DNA of 64,000 nt. Source: Agromyces sp. Soil535. Its GTDB lineage: Bacteria; Actinomycetota; Actinomycetes; Actinomycetales; Microbacteriaceae. The position numbers and the translations under genes are program-made. The notes below the pieces were generated by a model, which saw only the letters and a program-made list of their open reading frames with translations, had not been told where the DNA came from and searched no databases. The stretch spans positions 124,001 to 188,000 of the forward strand of contig NZ_LMRW01000028.1 of the NCBI RefSeq assembly GCF_001428255.1, in the 5' to 3' direction. Within the stretch, counting starts at the first letter, position 1. Each line of letters begins with the position of its first letter. This document shows positions 53,023-61,812 of this stretch, in pieces.

Positions 53023-53577
53023 TCAGAGCACCGTGCGCAGTCCCGCCGACAGCGCCGTGTGGTGCTCGAACACGAGGTTCGTCTCGGTGAGCGCGACGGC
53101 AGGGTTCGCCGAGAGGTTCTTCAGCACGAACTGCCGCACGTGCTCGCTGTCGCGCACGCGCACGTGGATCAGGAAGTCCTCCGAGCCGCCCAGGAAGAAG
53201 AGCTGGGCCACCTCTGGCTGGGTGCGCAGCTCGTCGGAGATCTGCTCCATGAGGTGACGTGCCCCCGGCCGGATGCGCACGCTGACGAGTGCCTGCAGCG
53301 TGAAGCCGAGCGCGAGCGGGTTGATCTCAGCGGTGTAGCGGGTGATGACGCCGCGCTCCCGGAGCGAGCGCACCCGGGCGAGGCAGGTCGACGGGGAGAC
53401 ACCGACGGCCCTGGCGAGGTCGACGTTGGGGATGCGGGCGTTCTCGTGCAGGAGCGCGATGATCTGCCGATCGATCGCGTCGAGGGCCATCGGCCCGGAT
53501 GCCGCGGCGGGCAGGCCTGCCGTTCCGGGCGCGGATGCCGCAGCATTCGCCTCGCTGAAATGCGGCGTATCGGCCAT
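53023..53577 (-). CDS. Lrp/AsnC-family regulator, probable AldR
   Basis: 184 residues. N-terminal HTH (about 42-95, LDAIDRQIIALLHENARIP, VGVSPSTCLARVRSL) and the C-terminal RAM ligand-binding domain (about 110-182, FFLGGSEDFLIHVRVRD). It has a 38-residue Ala/Gly-rich N-extension. ATG 53577 was chosen with GGGAGG 9 nt upstream; a longer frame to 53613 is possible. Divergent from alanine dehydrogenase, as aldR is in Mycobacterium, which suggests it senses alanine and controls ald. Confidence 0.9.
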   Translation of the reverse strand: MADTPHFSEANAAASAPGTAGLPAAASGPMALDAIDRQIIALLHENARIPNVDLARAVGVSPSTCLARVRSLRERGVITRYTAEINPLALGFTLQALVSVRIRPGARHLMEQISDELRTQPEVAQLFFLGGSEDFLIHVRVRDSEHVRQFVLKNLSANPAVALTETNLVFEHHTALSAGLRTVL

Positions 53578-53706
53578 GGAATGCGCCTCCCTCGAATGAA
53601 TGCGACGAATCACGCCATCCTACCGAATGTTGTGCGGAACCTCTTTCGGAGTGGCGAATAAGCGGCGAGCATGGAGGCAATCATCCACACAGCATTCGGA
53701 GACACC

Positions 53707-54807
53707 ATGCGCATCGGCGTGCCTGCAGAGATCAAGAACAACGAATTCCGCGTCGCGATGACGCCCGCGGGCGTGCACGCTCTCGCGCAGCGCGGCCACG
53801 AGGTGGCCATCCAGGCCGGCGCAGGTCTCGGCGCGGGCTACCACGACGCGGAGTACCTCGCCGCGGGGGCCTCGATCGTCGAGACGGCCGCCGAGGCGTG
53901 GTCGGCCGACCTCGTCATGAAGGTCAAGGAGCCGATCGCCTCGGAGTACGGATTCCTGCGGGAGGACCTCACGCTCTTCACCTACCTGCACCTCGCGGCC
54001 GACCTGCCGCTCACGCGTGCCATCCTCGACTCGGGCGTCACGGCCATCGCCTACGAGACCGTGCAACTGCCCGACCGCTCGCTGCCCCTGCTCACCCCGA
54101 TGAGCGAGGTCGCGGGGCGGCTCGCGCCGCAGGTCGGCGCCGCCGAGCTGCACGCGTCGAAGGGCGGCCGCGGCGTGCTCCTCGCGGGCGTGCCCGGTAC
54201 CGCTCCCGCCAAGGTCGTCGTGATCGGAGGCGGCGTCGCCGGTGAGCAGGCGGCGGCCACCGCGCTCGGCCTCGGCGCCGACGTCACCGTCATGGACATC
54301 TCGCTGCCGAAGCTCCGCGAGCTCGACGCGCGCTACGACCACCGCATCAAGACGCTCGCGTCGTCGCCGTACGAGATCGCGCGTCAGCTCAAGGACGCCG
54401 ACCTCGTCGTGGGCGCGGTGCTCGTGCCGGGGGCGGCCGCACCGAAGGTCGTGACCGATGAGATGGTCGCCGCCATGAAGCCGGGCGCCGTGCTGGTCGA
54501 CATCGCCATCGACCAGGGCGGATGCTTCGAGGGCTCGCGCCCGACCACGCACGCCCAGCCGACGTTCCGGGTGCACGACACGATCTTCTACTGCGTCGCG
54601 AACATGCCCGGTGCCGTGCCCGCCACCTCGACCCCGGCGCTCACGAACGCCACGCTGCCCTACGCGCTGAAGATCGCCGACCTCGGCTGGGAGGCCGCCC
54701 TCGCCGGCGACCAGGCGCTCGCGCTGGGCCTCAACGCCACCGGCGGTCGCCTGGTGAACGAGGGCGTCGCCCGCGCACACGGGCTGCAGCTGCAGGCGGC
54801 GCACTGA
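53707..54807 (+). CDS. ald: Alanine dehydrogenase
   Basis: 366 residues, standard length. It interconverts L-alanine and pyruvate plus ammonia using NAD. MRIGVPAEIKNNEFRVAMTP is the family N-terminus; MKVKEPIASEYGFL, VVVIGGGVAGEQAAATALGL (NAD-binding), and VLVDIAIDQGGCFEGS are diagnostic. ATG 53707 follows TCGGAGACACC. The regulator is opposite. The 129-bp intergenic region is A/T-richer and has repeated CGAAT/ATTCG elements that could bind the Lrp protein. A large terminator follows. Confidence 0.97.
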   Translation: MRIGVPAEIKNNEFRVAMTPAGVHALAQRGHEVAIQAGAGLGAGYHDAEYLAAGASIVETAAEAWSADLVMKVKEPIASEYGFLREDLTLFTYLHLAADLPLTRAILDSGVTAIAYETVQLPDRSLPLLTPMSEVAGRLAPQVGAAELHASKGGRGVLLAGVPGTAPAKVVVIGGGVAGEQAAATALGLGADVTVMDISLPKLRELDARYDHRIKTLASSPYEIARQLKDADLVVGAVLVPGAAAPKVVTDEMVAAMKPGAVLVDIAIDQGGCFEGSRPTTHAQPTFRVHDTIFYCVANMPGAVPATSTPALTNATLPYALKIADLGWEAALAGDQALALGLNATGGRLVNEGVARAHGLQLQAAH

Positions 54808-54820
54808 CCGGCTCGCTGCA

Positions 54821-54874
54821 CTGACGCGTCGAGGCGCCGGCACGGGGGAACCCGGCCGGCGCCTCACGCGTCAG
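54821..54874. terminator. Large bidirectional hairpin between ald and the CstR-like gene
   Basis: GAGGCGCCGGC / GCCGGCGCCTC (11 bp) extended, past one bulged C, by CTGACGCGT / ACGCGTCAG, giving about 20 bp with a 13-nt loop. The outer arm includes the CstR gene stop codon. Confidence 0.85.
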
Positions 54875-55185
54875 GAGAGTGTGAGGAACAGCTTCTCGAG
54901 CTCGTCGATGCTGAGGCGCTCCCTGGGCGTCCCTCGCTGGCCGGATGCCTCGGCGGAAGTAGCCGCGGGCTCGGCGAGGCAGTCGCGCATCGCGCCCGAG
55001 ATGATCGCGAAGCCGGCCTTGTCGAGCGCGCTCGACACGGCGGCGAGCTGCGTGACCACGGTGCGGCAGTCGCCGCCCGACTCGACCGCCTCGATCACGG
55101 CGTTGAGCTGTCCACGGGCGCGCTTGAGTCGGTTGAGCACACGGCGGTCGGCGCCGGCGGATGCCGCCGCGGCTGCCGCGCTCAC
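54871..55185 (-). CDS. cstR: CsoR-family repressor of the persulfide-sensing CstR type
   Basis: 104 residues, a DUF156/CsoR-type helical repressor. RRVLNRLKRARGQLNAV is the DNA-binding first helix. Cys40 and Cys69 are 29 residues apart, as in CsoR and CstR. The position four before Cys69, where copper sensors have the ligand His, is Ala65, and no other His is present, as in persulfide-sensing CstR. The GTG start overlaps the rhodanese stop by 4 nt. A palindrome of the CsoR/CstR type lies in the promoter of this operon. It probably derepresses the operon on persulfide stress. Confidence 0.85.
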   Translation of the reverse strand: MSAAAAAASAGADRRVLNRLKRARGQLNAVIEAVESGGDCRTVVTQLAAVSSALDKAGFAIISGAMRDCLAEPAATSAEASGQRGTPRERLSIDELEKLFLTLS

Positions 55186-55490
55186 GCGTCGCCGCCCGCC
55201 GTGAGGGGCAGGCCGGCGCGGTACCACCCGACGATGCCGCCGTCGATGTTCACCGCGGCCACGCCGTTCGCCTCGAGGTACTGCGTGGCCTGCGCGCTGC
55301 GGCCTCCGACGTGGCACATGACGTAGACGGTGCGGTCGCGCGGCACCTCGCCGAGCCGTTCGACGAGGGAGCCCAGCGGAATGTGCTGGGCTCCGTCGAT
55401 GCGGGCCTGCGCGACCTCGTCTGGCTCGCGCACGTCGAGGATGTGGGCGTCGGAGGTGCCGTGCACCTCGGCAGGGCTGATGGTCTGCAT
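55182..55490 (-). CDS. Single-domain rhodanese sulfurtransferase
   Basis: 102 residues. One rhodanese domain: HILDVREPDEVAQARIDGA, catalytic loop VMCHVGGRSAQAT with active-site Cys, and NIDGGIVGWYRAGLPL. Such small rhodaneses carry persulfide sulfur to acceptors. ATG 55490 follows CGAAGGAGCCCC. It is located between the CoA-disulfide-reductase fusion (upstream) and the CstR-like gene (downstream, overlapping 4 nt), as in known cst operons. Confidence 0.93.
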   Translation of the reverse strand: MQTISPAEVHGTSDAHILDVREPDEVAQARIDGAQHIPLGSLVERLGEVPRDRTVYVMCHVGGRSAQATQYLEANGVAAVNIDGGIVGWYRAGLPLTAGGDA

Positions 55491-55540
55491 GGGGCTCCTT
55501 CGGTAGGCGTGGGTTGCGGGGTCGCGGTTCGGTGGTTCGC

Positions 55541-57262
55541 TCAGGCGGCGCGGATGTCGCGCACCGCGGCATCCGTGGCCTCGCGTTCGATCGTGCGGGC
55601 GCGTTCGCCCGCCCGCCAGGTGAGGTAGCCGCCGTCGAGGTTCACGACGTCGTGGCCCAGCCCGGAGAGCAATCGCGCTGCGGTGTGCGCGCCCTGGCCG
55701 ACCCGGCAGTGCACGACGACCCGGCGTCCGGCGAACTCGTGGTGGCGGGCGCGCAGGTCCTCGACCGGGATCCACGTGGCGCCGGGGATCGTGCCCTCGG
55801 CGAGCTGGCCCTCGGCGCGCACGTCCAGCAGGACGGCGCCTGCGGCGATCGCGTCGTCGAGCTCGTGCCACTGGATGGTGCGGTCTTCTCCGGCGGCGAG
55901 GTTGCGGTCGACGTACCCGAGCAGGTTCACCGGGTCCTTGGCCGAGCCGTACTGCGGGGCGTACGCGAGCTCGAGGTCCGCGAGCGCCGAAGCCGTGAGG
56001 CCGGCGGCCATGGCGGTCGCGATCACGTCGATGCGCTTGTCGACGCCGTCGGTGCCCACCGCCTGCGCGCCGAGGATTCGGTCGGATGCCGCGTCGACCA
56101 CGAGCTTCAGCGACATCGGCGCGGCGCCGGGATAGTAGCCGGCGTGGGAGAGCGGATGCGTGTGGATGACGCGCACCGCGCGTCCGCGGGCTGCGGCGCG
56201 CTCCTCGGACCAGCCGGTCGACGCCGCCGTGAGGCCGAGGACGTCGATGATCGCGGTGCCGAGCGCCGGGACCGAGGCGACGGGGCGCCCGGCGATCGTG
56301 TCGGCGACGGCACGGCCGTGCCGGTTGGCGAGTCCGGCCAGCGGCACGAGCCGGGAGCCGCCGTCGATCGCGTCGCGCTGCTCGGCGACGTCGCCGACCG
56401 CGAAGATCGCGGGGTCGCTCGTGCGATGCAGCTCGTCGACGGCGATGCCGCCCGACGGTCCGAGCTCCAGGCCGGCGTCGCGCGCGAGCCGGGACTCGGG
56501 CTCGACGCCCATCGCGGCGATGACCAGCTGCGCGTCGAGCCGGCTGCCGTCGTCGAGCAGCACGCCGTCGCGGAACACGCGCTCGACCGAGCGCCCGAGG
56601 CGAACGTCCACGCCCTGCGCCGCGACGTGGTCGGCGAGCGGCGCCGCCATCTCGGGGTCGAGGGCGCCGAGCAGGCGTGTGCCGCGCTGCACGATCGTCG
56701 TCGCGAAACCGAGTCGGCGCAGGTTGTCGGCGAGCTCCAGGCCGATGTAGCCGCCGCCGATCACGACGACGGGTGCGCCGTCGGAGAGCCTCGTCGCCGC
56801 GCCCATGAGGTCGTCGAGGTCGTCGAGCGTGCGCAGCGGGTGCACCGGGGCATCCGGTGCGACGTGGCTGGGCAGGCGCGGCGCAGCGCCAGGGGCGAGC
56901 ACGAGCTCGTCGTAGCTCACTTGGTACTCGTCGGCGCTGTCGGTGGGCCGCACCGTGAGCCGCTTCGCGGCGCGGTCGATCGCCACGACCTCGCTGCGCA
57001 CCCGCGCGTCGATGCGGAACCGGGCCGCGAGCCGCGTCGGGTCCTGCAGCTCGAGCGCTGCCCGGTCGGCGATGTCGCCCGACACGTGGTACGGCAGTCC
57101 GCAGTTCGCGAACGATACCGCCCCGCTGCGCTCGAACACGATGATCTCGCGGTCCTCGTCCAGCCGGCGCAGCCGGGTGGCGGCGGACATGCCGCCGGCG
57201 ACGCCGCCGACGATCACGGTCACGGGCGGGGCGGTCGAGGGGGAGGCGGCGCGGTGGAGCAT
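55541..57262 (-). CDS. CoA-disulfide-reductase-like FAD/NAD enzyme fused to rhodanese
   Basis: 573 residues. Residues 1-450 are a pyridine-nucleotide disulfide oxidoreductase: VIVGGVAGGMSAATRLRRLD, active-site C54 in VSFANCGLPYHVSG, VVVIGGGYIGLELADNLRRL and IFAVGDVAEQ, of the CoA-disulfide/persulfide reductase (CoADR) type. Residues 465-570 form a rhodanese domain with Cys in VVVHCRVGQGAHTAARLL. Such CoADR-RHD fusions reduce CoA persulfides or polysulfides. The start ATG 57262 is leaderless (TACGGT, 6 nt upstream) and is overlapped by the operator. First gene of the persulfide operon. Confidence 0.93.
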   Translation of the reverse strand: MLHRAASPSTAPPVTVIVGGVAGGMSAATRLRRLDEDREIIVFERSGAVSFANCGLPYHVSGDIADRAALELQDPTRLAARFRIDARVRSEVVAIDRAAKRLTVRPTDSADEYQVSYDELVLAPGAAPRLPSHVAPDAPVHPLRTLDDLDDLMGAATRLSDGAPVVVIGGGYIGLELADNLRRLGFATTIVQRGTRLLGALDPEMAAPLADHVAAQGVDVRLGRSVERVFRDGVLLDDGSRLDAQLVIAAMGVEPESRLARDAGLELGPSGGIAVDELHRTSDPAIFAVGDVAEQRDAIDGGSRLVPLAGLANRHGRAVADTIAGRPVASVPALGTAIIDVLGLTAASTGWSEERAAARGRAVRVIHTHPLSHAGYYPGAAPMSLKLVVDAASDRILGAQAVGTDGVDKRIDVIATAMAAGLTASALADLELAYAPQYGSAKDPVNLLGYVDRNLAAGEDRTIQWHELDDAIAAGAVLLDVRAEGQLAEGTIPGATWIPVEDLRARHHEFAGRRVVVHCRVGQGAHTAARLLSGLGHDVVNLDGGYLTWRAGERARTIEREATDAAVRDIRAA

Positions 57263-57268
57263 TCGACG

Positions 57269-57294
57269 ACCGTAGCACAATACCCCGGGGGTAT
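57269..57294 (-). promoter_or_regulatory. Promoter and CsoR/CstR-type operator of the persulfide operon
   Basis: ATACCCCGGGGGTAT (57280-57294) is a 7-1-7 palindrome, matching the ATACCCC-type operators of CsoR and CstR proteins. Minus-strand -10 TACGGT (57269-57274) ends 6 nt before the ATG at 57262. The operator sits between the -10 box and the -35 region, so binding would block initiation. Confidence 0.8.
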
Positions 57295-57345
57295 CGAAAC
57301 CCGGTCGAACGCGGCGATGCTCCCGTGATTCCGCACGAACCCACG

Positions 57346-57351
57346 TATGGT
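57346..57351 (+). promoter_or_regulatory. -10 box of leaderless helicase-like gene
   Basis: TATGGT ends 6 nt before GTG 57358; no ribosome site. Confidence 0.5.
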
Positions 57352-57357
57352 GTCCGT

Positions 57358-60300
57358 GTGTGGCGGCTCGATCGGAATCATGACGAGGAGGACCTCTTCG
57401 GTTCCGATACGGATGCCGCAGCCGAGCAACTCACCCCGGACCCCATGCGACAGGACATCACGAGCCCCGACGGCCTCAGCCTCGGCGACCCAGAACTCGT
57501 CGCCGGGAACGTCGCCGAGCCCGCGTGGCGCCGCTGGCAGGGCGAGCTCGCCGAGGTCGGCGGCCGCTCGCCGCTCGTGCGATTCGTCGACACCCCGCGC
57601 ACCCGCATCGAGCTCTCGACGACGCATCCGGGCGGGCTGCCGCAGTTCATCACGGGCAAGTCGACGCTGCTCTCGAGCCTGATCCGCGACGAACTCGCGC
57701 TGCGCAATGCACGGCTCGCGGCCTCCGAGATCACGCAGAAGGGCATCGAGCTGCGCTCGGTGCGCGGCATCGAGTCCGTGCACCTCGCGATCGGCCTCGC
57801 CTCGTGGCGGAACGCCGGCGAGGAGTACCTCGCGCCGGTGTTGCTCAGGCCCCTCGCGATCCGCCGCTACGGCCGCGACTTCGAGCTGAAGCTGAAGGGC
57901 CAGCCGTTCCTCAACCCCGCCCTCGCGCGCGAGCTGCGCGAGCAGTTCCAGATCACGCTCGACGCCGACGCCTTCGTCGCGCTCGCCATCACGAACGGAG
58001 TCTTCAAGCCGCAGCCCGTGATCGACCGGCTGCGCGGGCTCACGTCGCACCTGCCCTGGTTCCACGTGGCCCCACGCCTCGTGGTCTCGTCGTTCGCAGA
58101 GGTCGGCCCGGCCATGGCGGCCGACGTGCGCCGCCTCGACCACCCGCTCATCGACGCGATCGCAGGCAACAAGGCCGCTCGGGCGGCGATCGCGCAACAG
58201 GGCGAACGCGCCCGCCCGGTCGCGCAGGACGAGCGGCCGCCCTCCACCGACACCCTGCTCCTGGACGCCGACCCCGAGCAGGAGCAGGTCGTCGCAGAGA
58301 TCGAGTCGGGCTCGTCGCTCGTCGTGAAGACCCTGCCGGGCACGGGCGGAACGCAGACGATCGTGAACGCGATCGGCGCGCTCGTCGCGAAGGACAAGCG
58401 CGTGCTCGTGGTCGGCGCGCGCCGGGCGAGCCTCGACGGGATCGCGCATCGGCTCGGCCAGGTCGGACTCGGCGGCGCGGCCGTGACGACGGCCGGGCTC
58501 CGGCGTGAGCTCATCATGTCGATCTCACGGAACGAGAAGGCCGAGCAGTCGCGGATCGCCGACGTCGACGACGCCCTGGTGCGCCTGCGCAAGGTGCTGA
58601 TCGACTACCGGTCGGCGCTCACGCGGCGCGACCCCGAACTGCACGTCTCGGTGCTCGACGCGCTCGGCGAGCTCGCACGTCTCGCGCTGCTCGGAGACGC
58701 ACCGTCGACGACGGCGCGGCTCGGCCACGCCTCGCTCGTGACACTCGCCGAGGGGCGCGACCGCGTCGCGCGCGACCTCGCCCGGGCGGCCGAGCTCGGC
58801 GAGTTCCGCTACGGCCCCGGCGACTCGCCCTGGTACGGCGCGTCGTTCACCTCGTCCGAAGAGGCCGCGCACGCCCACGAGCTCGCCAAGCGGCTGAGCG
58901 ACACGGAGCTGCCGCGCCTGCTCGAACGCGGTCGAGCCCTGATCGCGCAGACTCGCCTCCGCCCGTTCGAGTCGGTCGCCGAGCTCGGCGTGTTCCTCCG
59001 GCTGCTCCTCGACGTCCGCGAGACGCTCGACCGGTTCCAGCCCTCCGTGTTCGACCGGCCGCTCGGCGAGCTCATCGCCGCGATGTCCGCGCGTCGCGAC
59101 TCACCCATGTCGGGCTCGAACCGGCGGCGCCTGCGCCGGCTCGCACTCGAGTACGTGCGCCCCGGGGTGCACGTCACCGACCTCAACGCCGCGCTCCGCG
59201 GCATCCAGCAGCAGCGCACGCTCTGGCAGCGGTACTCGGACGCCGGTGCGATCCCGGGAGTTCCCGTGGGCATCGACGACGTCCACGTCGCCTTTCGCAC
59301 GGTTGCGGCCGACCTCGCCGCCCTCGACGGGCCGCTCGGGGTCGTCGGCACGCCGCGCCAGCTCGCCGCGCGCCCCATACGTGAGCTCATCTCGAACCTC
59401 GCCGGACTCGCCGCCGAGTCGGAGGTGCTCACCAACCTGCAGGAGCGCACGGCCGTGCTGTCCCGCCTGCGCGACCTCGGCCTCGACCCGCTCCTGCTCG
59501 ACCTGGCGAAGCGCCACGTGCCCGAGCGGGCCGTCGCCGCCGAGCTCGAGCTCGCCTGGTGGCAGTCGGTACTCGAGGCGATGCTCGCGAGCGACAAGGC
59601 CCTCCTCGGTGCGAACACCACCGTGCTCGACCGGCTCGAGGGGGACTTCCGCCTCGTCGACGAGGCTCACGCGTCGGCCGCCGGTCCCCAGCTCGCGTGG
59701 CACCTCGCCGAGAACTGGAAGGTCGCCTTGGTCGACCACCCCGAGGAGGCCGAGCGACTCAAGCGGATGCTGCGCGGCGATCGTGTGCGGCCGGCCGCGC
59801 TGCACGCGGACACGCCGCACCTCTTCCGTGCCCTCGCCCCGGTGTGGCTCGCCTCACCGTACGAGGTGCCGGGGATCGACGACGGGATCGCGTTCGACGC
59901 CGTCCTGCTCGTGGATGCGGGGTCGACGACCATCGCCGAGAACCTCGGCGCGATCCGGCGCGCGCGACAGGTCGTCGCGTTCGGCGACCCCGTGACGCAG
60001 ACGCCGACGCTCTTCGAGACGGGCATCGACGATGCCGAGCCCGACCCCGACCGGGCCACCGAGCACGGTGTCGACGCCCTGCATGCCGACTCGGCGCTCG
60101 CCCGCCTCGGCGAGCTGCTCCCCACGCTCACCCTCACGCGCAGCTACCGCGCGGGCGGCGAGGACCTCGCCGAGCTCGTGAACCGACGGTTCTACGCGGG
60201 TCGCATCGCGTCGTTGCCGTGGGCCGGCAGCTTCCTCGGCCACGGCAGCCTCGGCCTGCACTACGTGCGCGGCAACGGCTTGCCCGACGCGGTCACCGGC

Positions 60301-61116
60301 ACGGTCGAGAGCATCGACTCCGAGGTGGCGAAGGTCGTCGAGCTCGTGATGGAACACGCGGTCAAGCGCCCGCGCGAGTCGCTCATGGTGATCACCGCGA
60401 GCGCGAAGCACGCGGCGCGCGTGCACCAGGCGGTGCTCGCCGCGTTCGCGAAGCGCACCGACCTCTCGGACTTCATCCTCAAGGACCGTGCCGAGCCGTT
60501 CACGGTGCTCACCCTCGAGCAGGCGGTGGCGCAGAGCCGCGATCGCGTCATCTTCTCCGTCGGCTACGGACGCACCCCGCACGGGCGGCTGCTCTCGAAC
60601 TTCGGGTCGCTCGGCCAGCCCGGCGGAGACCGGCTCCTCGCCGTGGGCATGACGCGCGCTCGCCGCTCGATGGACCTCGTGTCCGCGTTCCGTCCCGAGG
60701 ACATCGACGAGGAGCGGCAGTCGCACGGCGTGCTCGCGCTCGCGAACATCCTCAGCCAGACCGAGGAGCGTGCCGCAGCCGACGAGGACGGAGAGCCCGG
60801 CCCATCGATGCTCGGCGACCTCGCGGCACGGCTCGCTCGCCGCGGCATCCGGGTCAGCGTCGGCCATCGCGGCCGGCTCGCGCTCGCTGCCGCGCACGCG
60901 GGCAAGGCCGTGGTCGTCGAGACCGACGAGGCGTTCGCCGGGCTCAGCCTGCGCGAGTCGCTGCGTCTCCGGCCCGACGTGCTGCGGCGGCTCGGCTGGC
61001 ACTACCTCCGCGTGCACAGCTTCGAGCTGTTCGGCAACCCCGAGGCGGTCGTCACGCGCGTCGCCACCCTGCTCGGCAAGCCCGAAGCACGACCCACGGA
61101 TGCCGCGGCCGGCTGA
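57358..61116 (+). CDS. Large SF1-helicase-like protein with degenerate ATPase motifs
   Basis: 1252 residues (start GTG 57358 by its leaderless promoter; an in-frame GTG at 57325 adds 11). The P-loop position near residue 327 reads GTGGTQT, lacking the Lys of GxxGxGKT. Motif II (about 849) reads LLVDAGS instead of DEAS. Motif III resembles FGDPVTQTPT (about 876), and motif VI GMTRARRS (about 1097) is kept. LVNRRFYAGRI is typical of Dna2/UPF1-like helicases. The N-terminal 300 residues lack known motifs. The protein is probably no longer an ATPase, or uses another residue. Function unknown; perhaps DNA or RNA binding. Confidence 0.8.
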   Translation: MWRLDRNHDEEDLFGSDTDAAAEQLTPDPMRQDITSPDGLSLGDPELVAGNVAEPAWRRWQGELAEVGGRSPLVRFVDTPRTRIELSTTHPGGLPQFITGKSTLLSSLIRDELALRNARLAASEITQKGIELRSVRGIESVHLAIGLASWRNAGEEYLAPVLLRPLAIRRYGRDFELKLKGQPFLNPALARELREQFQITLDADAFVALAITNGVFKPQPVIDRLRGLTSHLPWFHVAPRLVVSSFAEVGPAMAADVRRLDHPLIDAIAGNKAARAAIAQQGERARPVAQDERPPSTDTLLLDADPEQEQVVAEIESGSSLVVKTLPGTGGTQTIVNAIGALVAKDKRVLVVGARRASLDGIAHRLGQVGLGGAAVTTAGLRRELIMSISRNEKAEQSRIADVDDALVRLRKVLIDYRSALTRRDPELHVSVLDALGELARLALLGDAPSTTARLGHASLVTLAEGRDRVARDLARAAELGEFRYGPGDSPWYGASFTSSEEAAHAHELAKRLSDTELPRLLERGRALIAQTRLRPFESVAELGVFLRLLLDVRETLDRFQPSVFDRPLGELIAAMSARRDSPMSGSNRRRLRRLALEYVRPGVHVTDLNAALRGIQQQRTLWQRYSDAGAIPGVPVGIDDVHVAFRTVAADLAALDGPLGVVGTPRQLAARPIRELISNLAGLAAESEVLTNLQERTAVLSRLRDLGLDPLLLDLAKRHVPERAVAAELELAWWQSVLEAMLASDKALLGANTTVLDRLEGDFRLVDEAHASAAGPQLAWHLAENWKVALVDHPEEAERLKRMLRGDRVRPAALHADTPHLFRALAPVWLASPYEVPGIDDGIAFDAVLLVDAGSTTIAENLGAIRRARQVVAFGDPVTQTPTLFETGIDDAEPDPDRATEHGVDALHADSALARLGELLPTLTLTRSYRAGGEDLAELVNRRFYAGRIASLPWAGSFLGHGSLGLHYVRGNGLPDAVTGTVESIDSEVAKVVELVMEHAVKRPRESLMVITASAKHAARVHQAVLAAFAKRTDLSDFILKDRAEPFTVLTLEQAVAQSRDRVIFSVGYGRTPHGRLLSNFGSLGQPGGDRLLAVGMTRARRSMDLVSAFRPEDIDEERQSHGVLALANILSQTEERAAADEDGEPGPSMLGDLAARLARRGIRVSVGHRGRLALAAAHAGKAVVVETDEAFAGLSLRESLRLRPDVLRRLGWHYLRVHSFELFGNPEAVVTRVATLLGKPEARPTDAAAG

Positions 61117-61313
61117 TGGGCGAGGAACGCAGGCAGCGCGTCGAACGGGCCGGCGGGAAGTCGCGACGCGCCCGCCTGACGCCCGCTCCGGGATCGGATC
61201 CGTCGCCCGAGCAGCCGGCGGCTGCGGAGCCGCAGGACGGCGCGAAGCCGAAGCGCGGACGGCCCAGCCCCGACGACGATCGCATCACCCGGGAGCGACC
61301 GCCGCACTGGTGA
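61116..61313 (+). CDS. Small basic, low-complexity protein
   Basis: 65 residues beginning at ATG 61116, which overlaps the helicase-like stop (TGATG). It is rich in Arg, Pro, Asp and Glu (RRQRVERAGGKSRRARLTPA; RGRPSPDDDRITRE), with no hydrophobic core, so probably disordered. The KRGRP segment resembles an AT-hook. It is most likely co-expressed with the helicase-like protein. Convergent with mscL. Confidence 0.6.
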   Translation: MGEERRQRVERAGGKSRRARLTPAPGSDPSPEQPAAAEPQDGAKPKRGRPSPDDDRITRERPPHW

Positions 61314-61336
61314 GTCCGACGCAACGCGCCCGAGTC

Positions 61337-61777
61337 CTACTCGAAGTGCTTGCCGCCCACGCCTGCGCCGCTGCGTTCCGCGAGCAGGTCGCGGATCTCC
61401 GACAAGAGCGTCAGCTCGGTCTCGGGCTCGTCTTCGTCGGGTATGCCCGCCTTGCGCTTGGCCTCGGTCCTCTCCTTGAGCGTGTTCATCGGCAGCACGA
61501 ACACGAAGTAGACGACGGCGGCCACGATGGCGAACGTCATGATCGCGCCGAGCACCGCCCCGAACCTCAGGTCGGCCGACTGGCCGTCGAGCGTCGGGAT
61601 GGCGAGGACGAGCGCGTTGTCGAGGCTGTCGGCGCGGAAGATCGCGCCGATCAGCGGGTTGATCAGGTTGTTCACGATGGAGTTCACCACCGCGGTGAAC
61701 GCGGCGCCGATCACGACGGCGACCGCGAGCTCGATCACGTTCCCGCGAAGGATGAATTCCTTGAAACCCTTGAGCAC
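61337..61777 (-). CDS. mscL: Large-conductance mechanosensitive channel
   Basis: 146 residues. FKEFILRGNVIELAVAVVIG (amphipathic N-helix plus TM1), NPLIGAIFR, and VLGAIMTFAIVAAVVYFVFV (TM2) are diagnostic of MscL. The C-terminal helix (LSEIRDLLAE) is complete. It releases solutes on hypo-osmotic shock. The GTG start at 61777 is preceded by GGGAGGGATC; a longer frame begins at 61810 but lacks family support. Confidence 0.96.
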   Translation of the reverse strand: MLKGFKEFILRGNVIELAVAVVIGAAFTAVVNSIVNNLINPLIGAIFRADSLDNALVLAIPTLDGQSADLRFGAVLGAIMTFAIVAAVVYFVFVLPMNTLKERTEAKRKAGIPDEDEPETELTLLSEIRDLLAERSGAGVGGKHFE

Positions 61778-61812
61778 GATCCCTCCCAGACGTCCGCCCT
61801 GCTCCGGCATGC

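Noticed and set aside
54871..55185. Copper-sensing CsoR
   Set aside because: The ligand histidine position is Ala65 and the neighbours are sulfur-transfer enzymes, so the persulfide-sensing type is favoured.
59854..61017. 387-codon minus-strand frame opposite the helicase-like gene
   Set aside because: Shadow frame; the plus gene has recognisable helicase motifs III and VI and a promoter.
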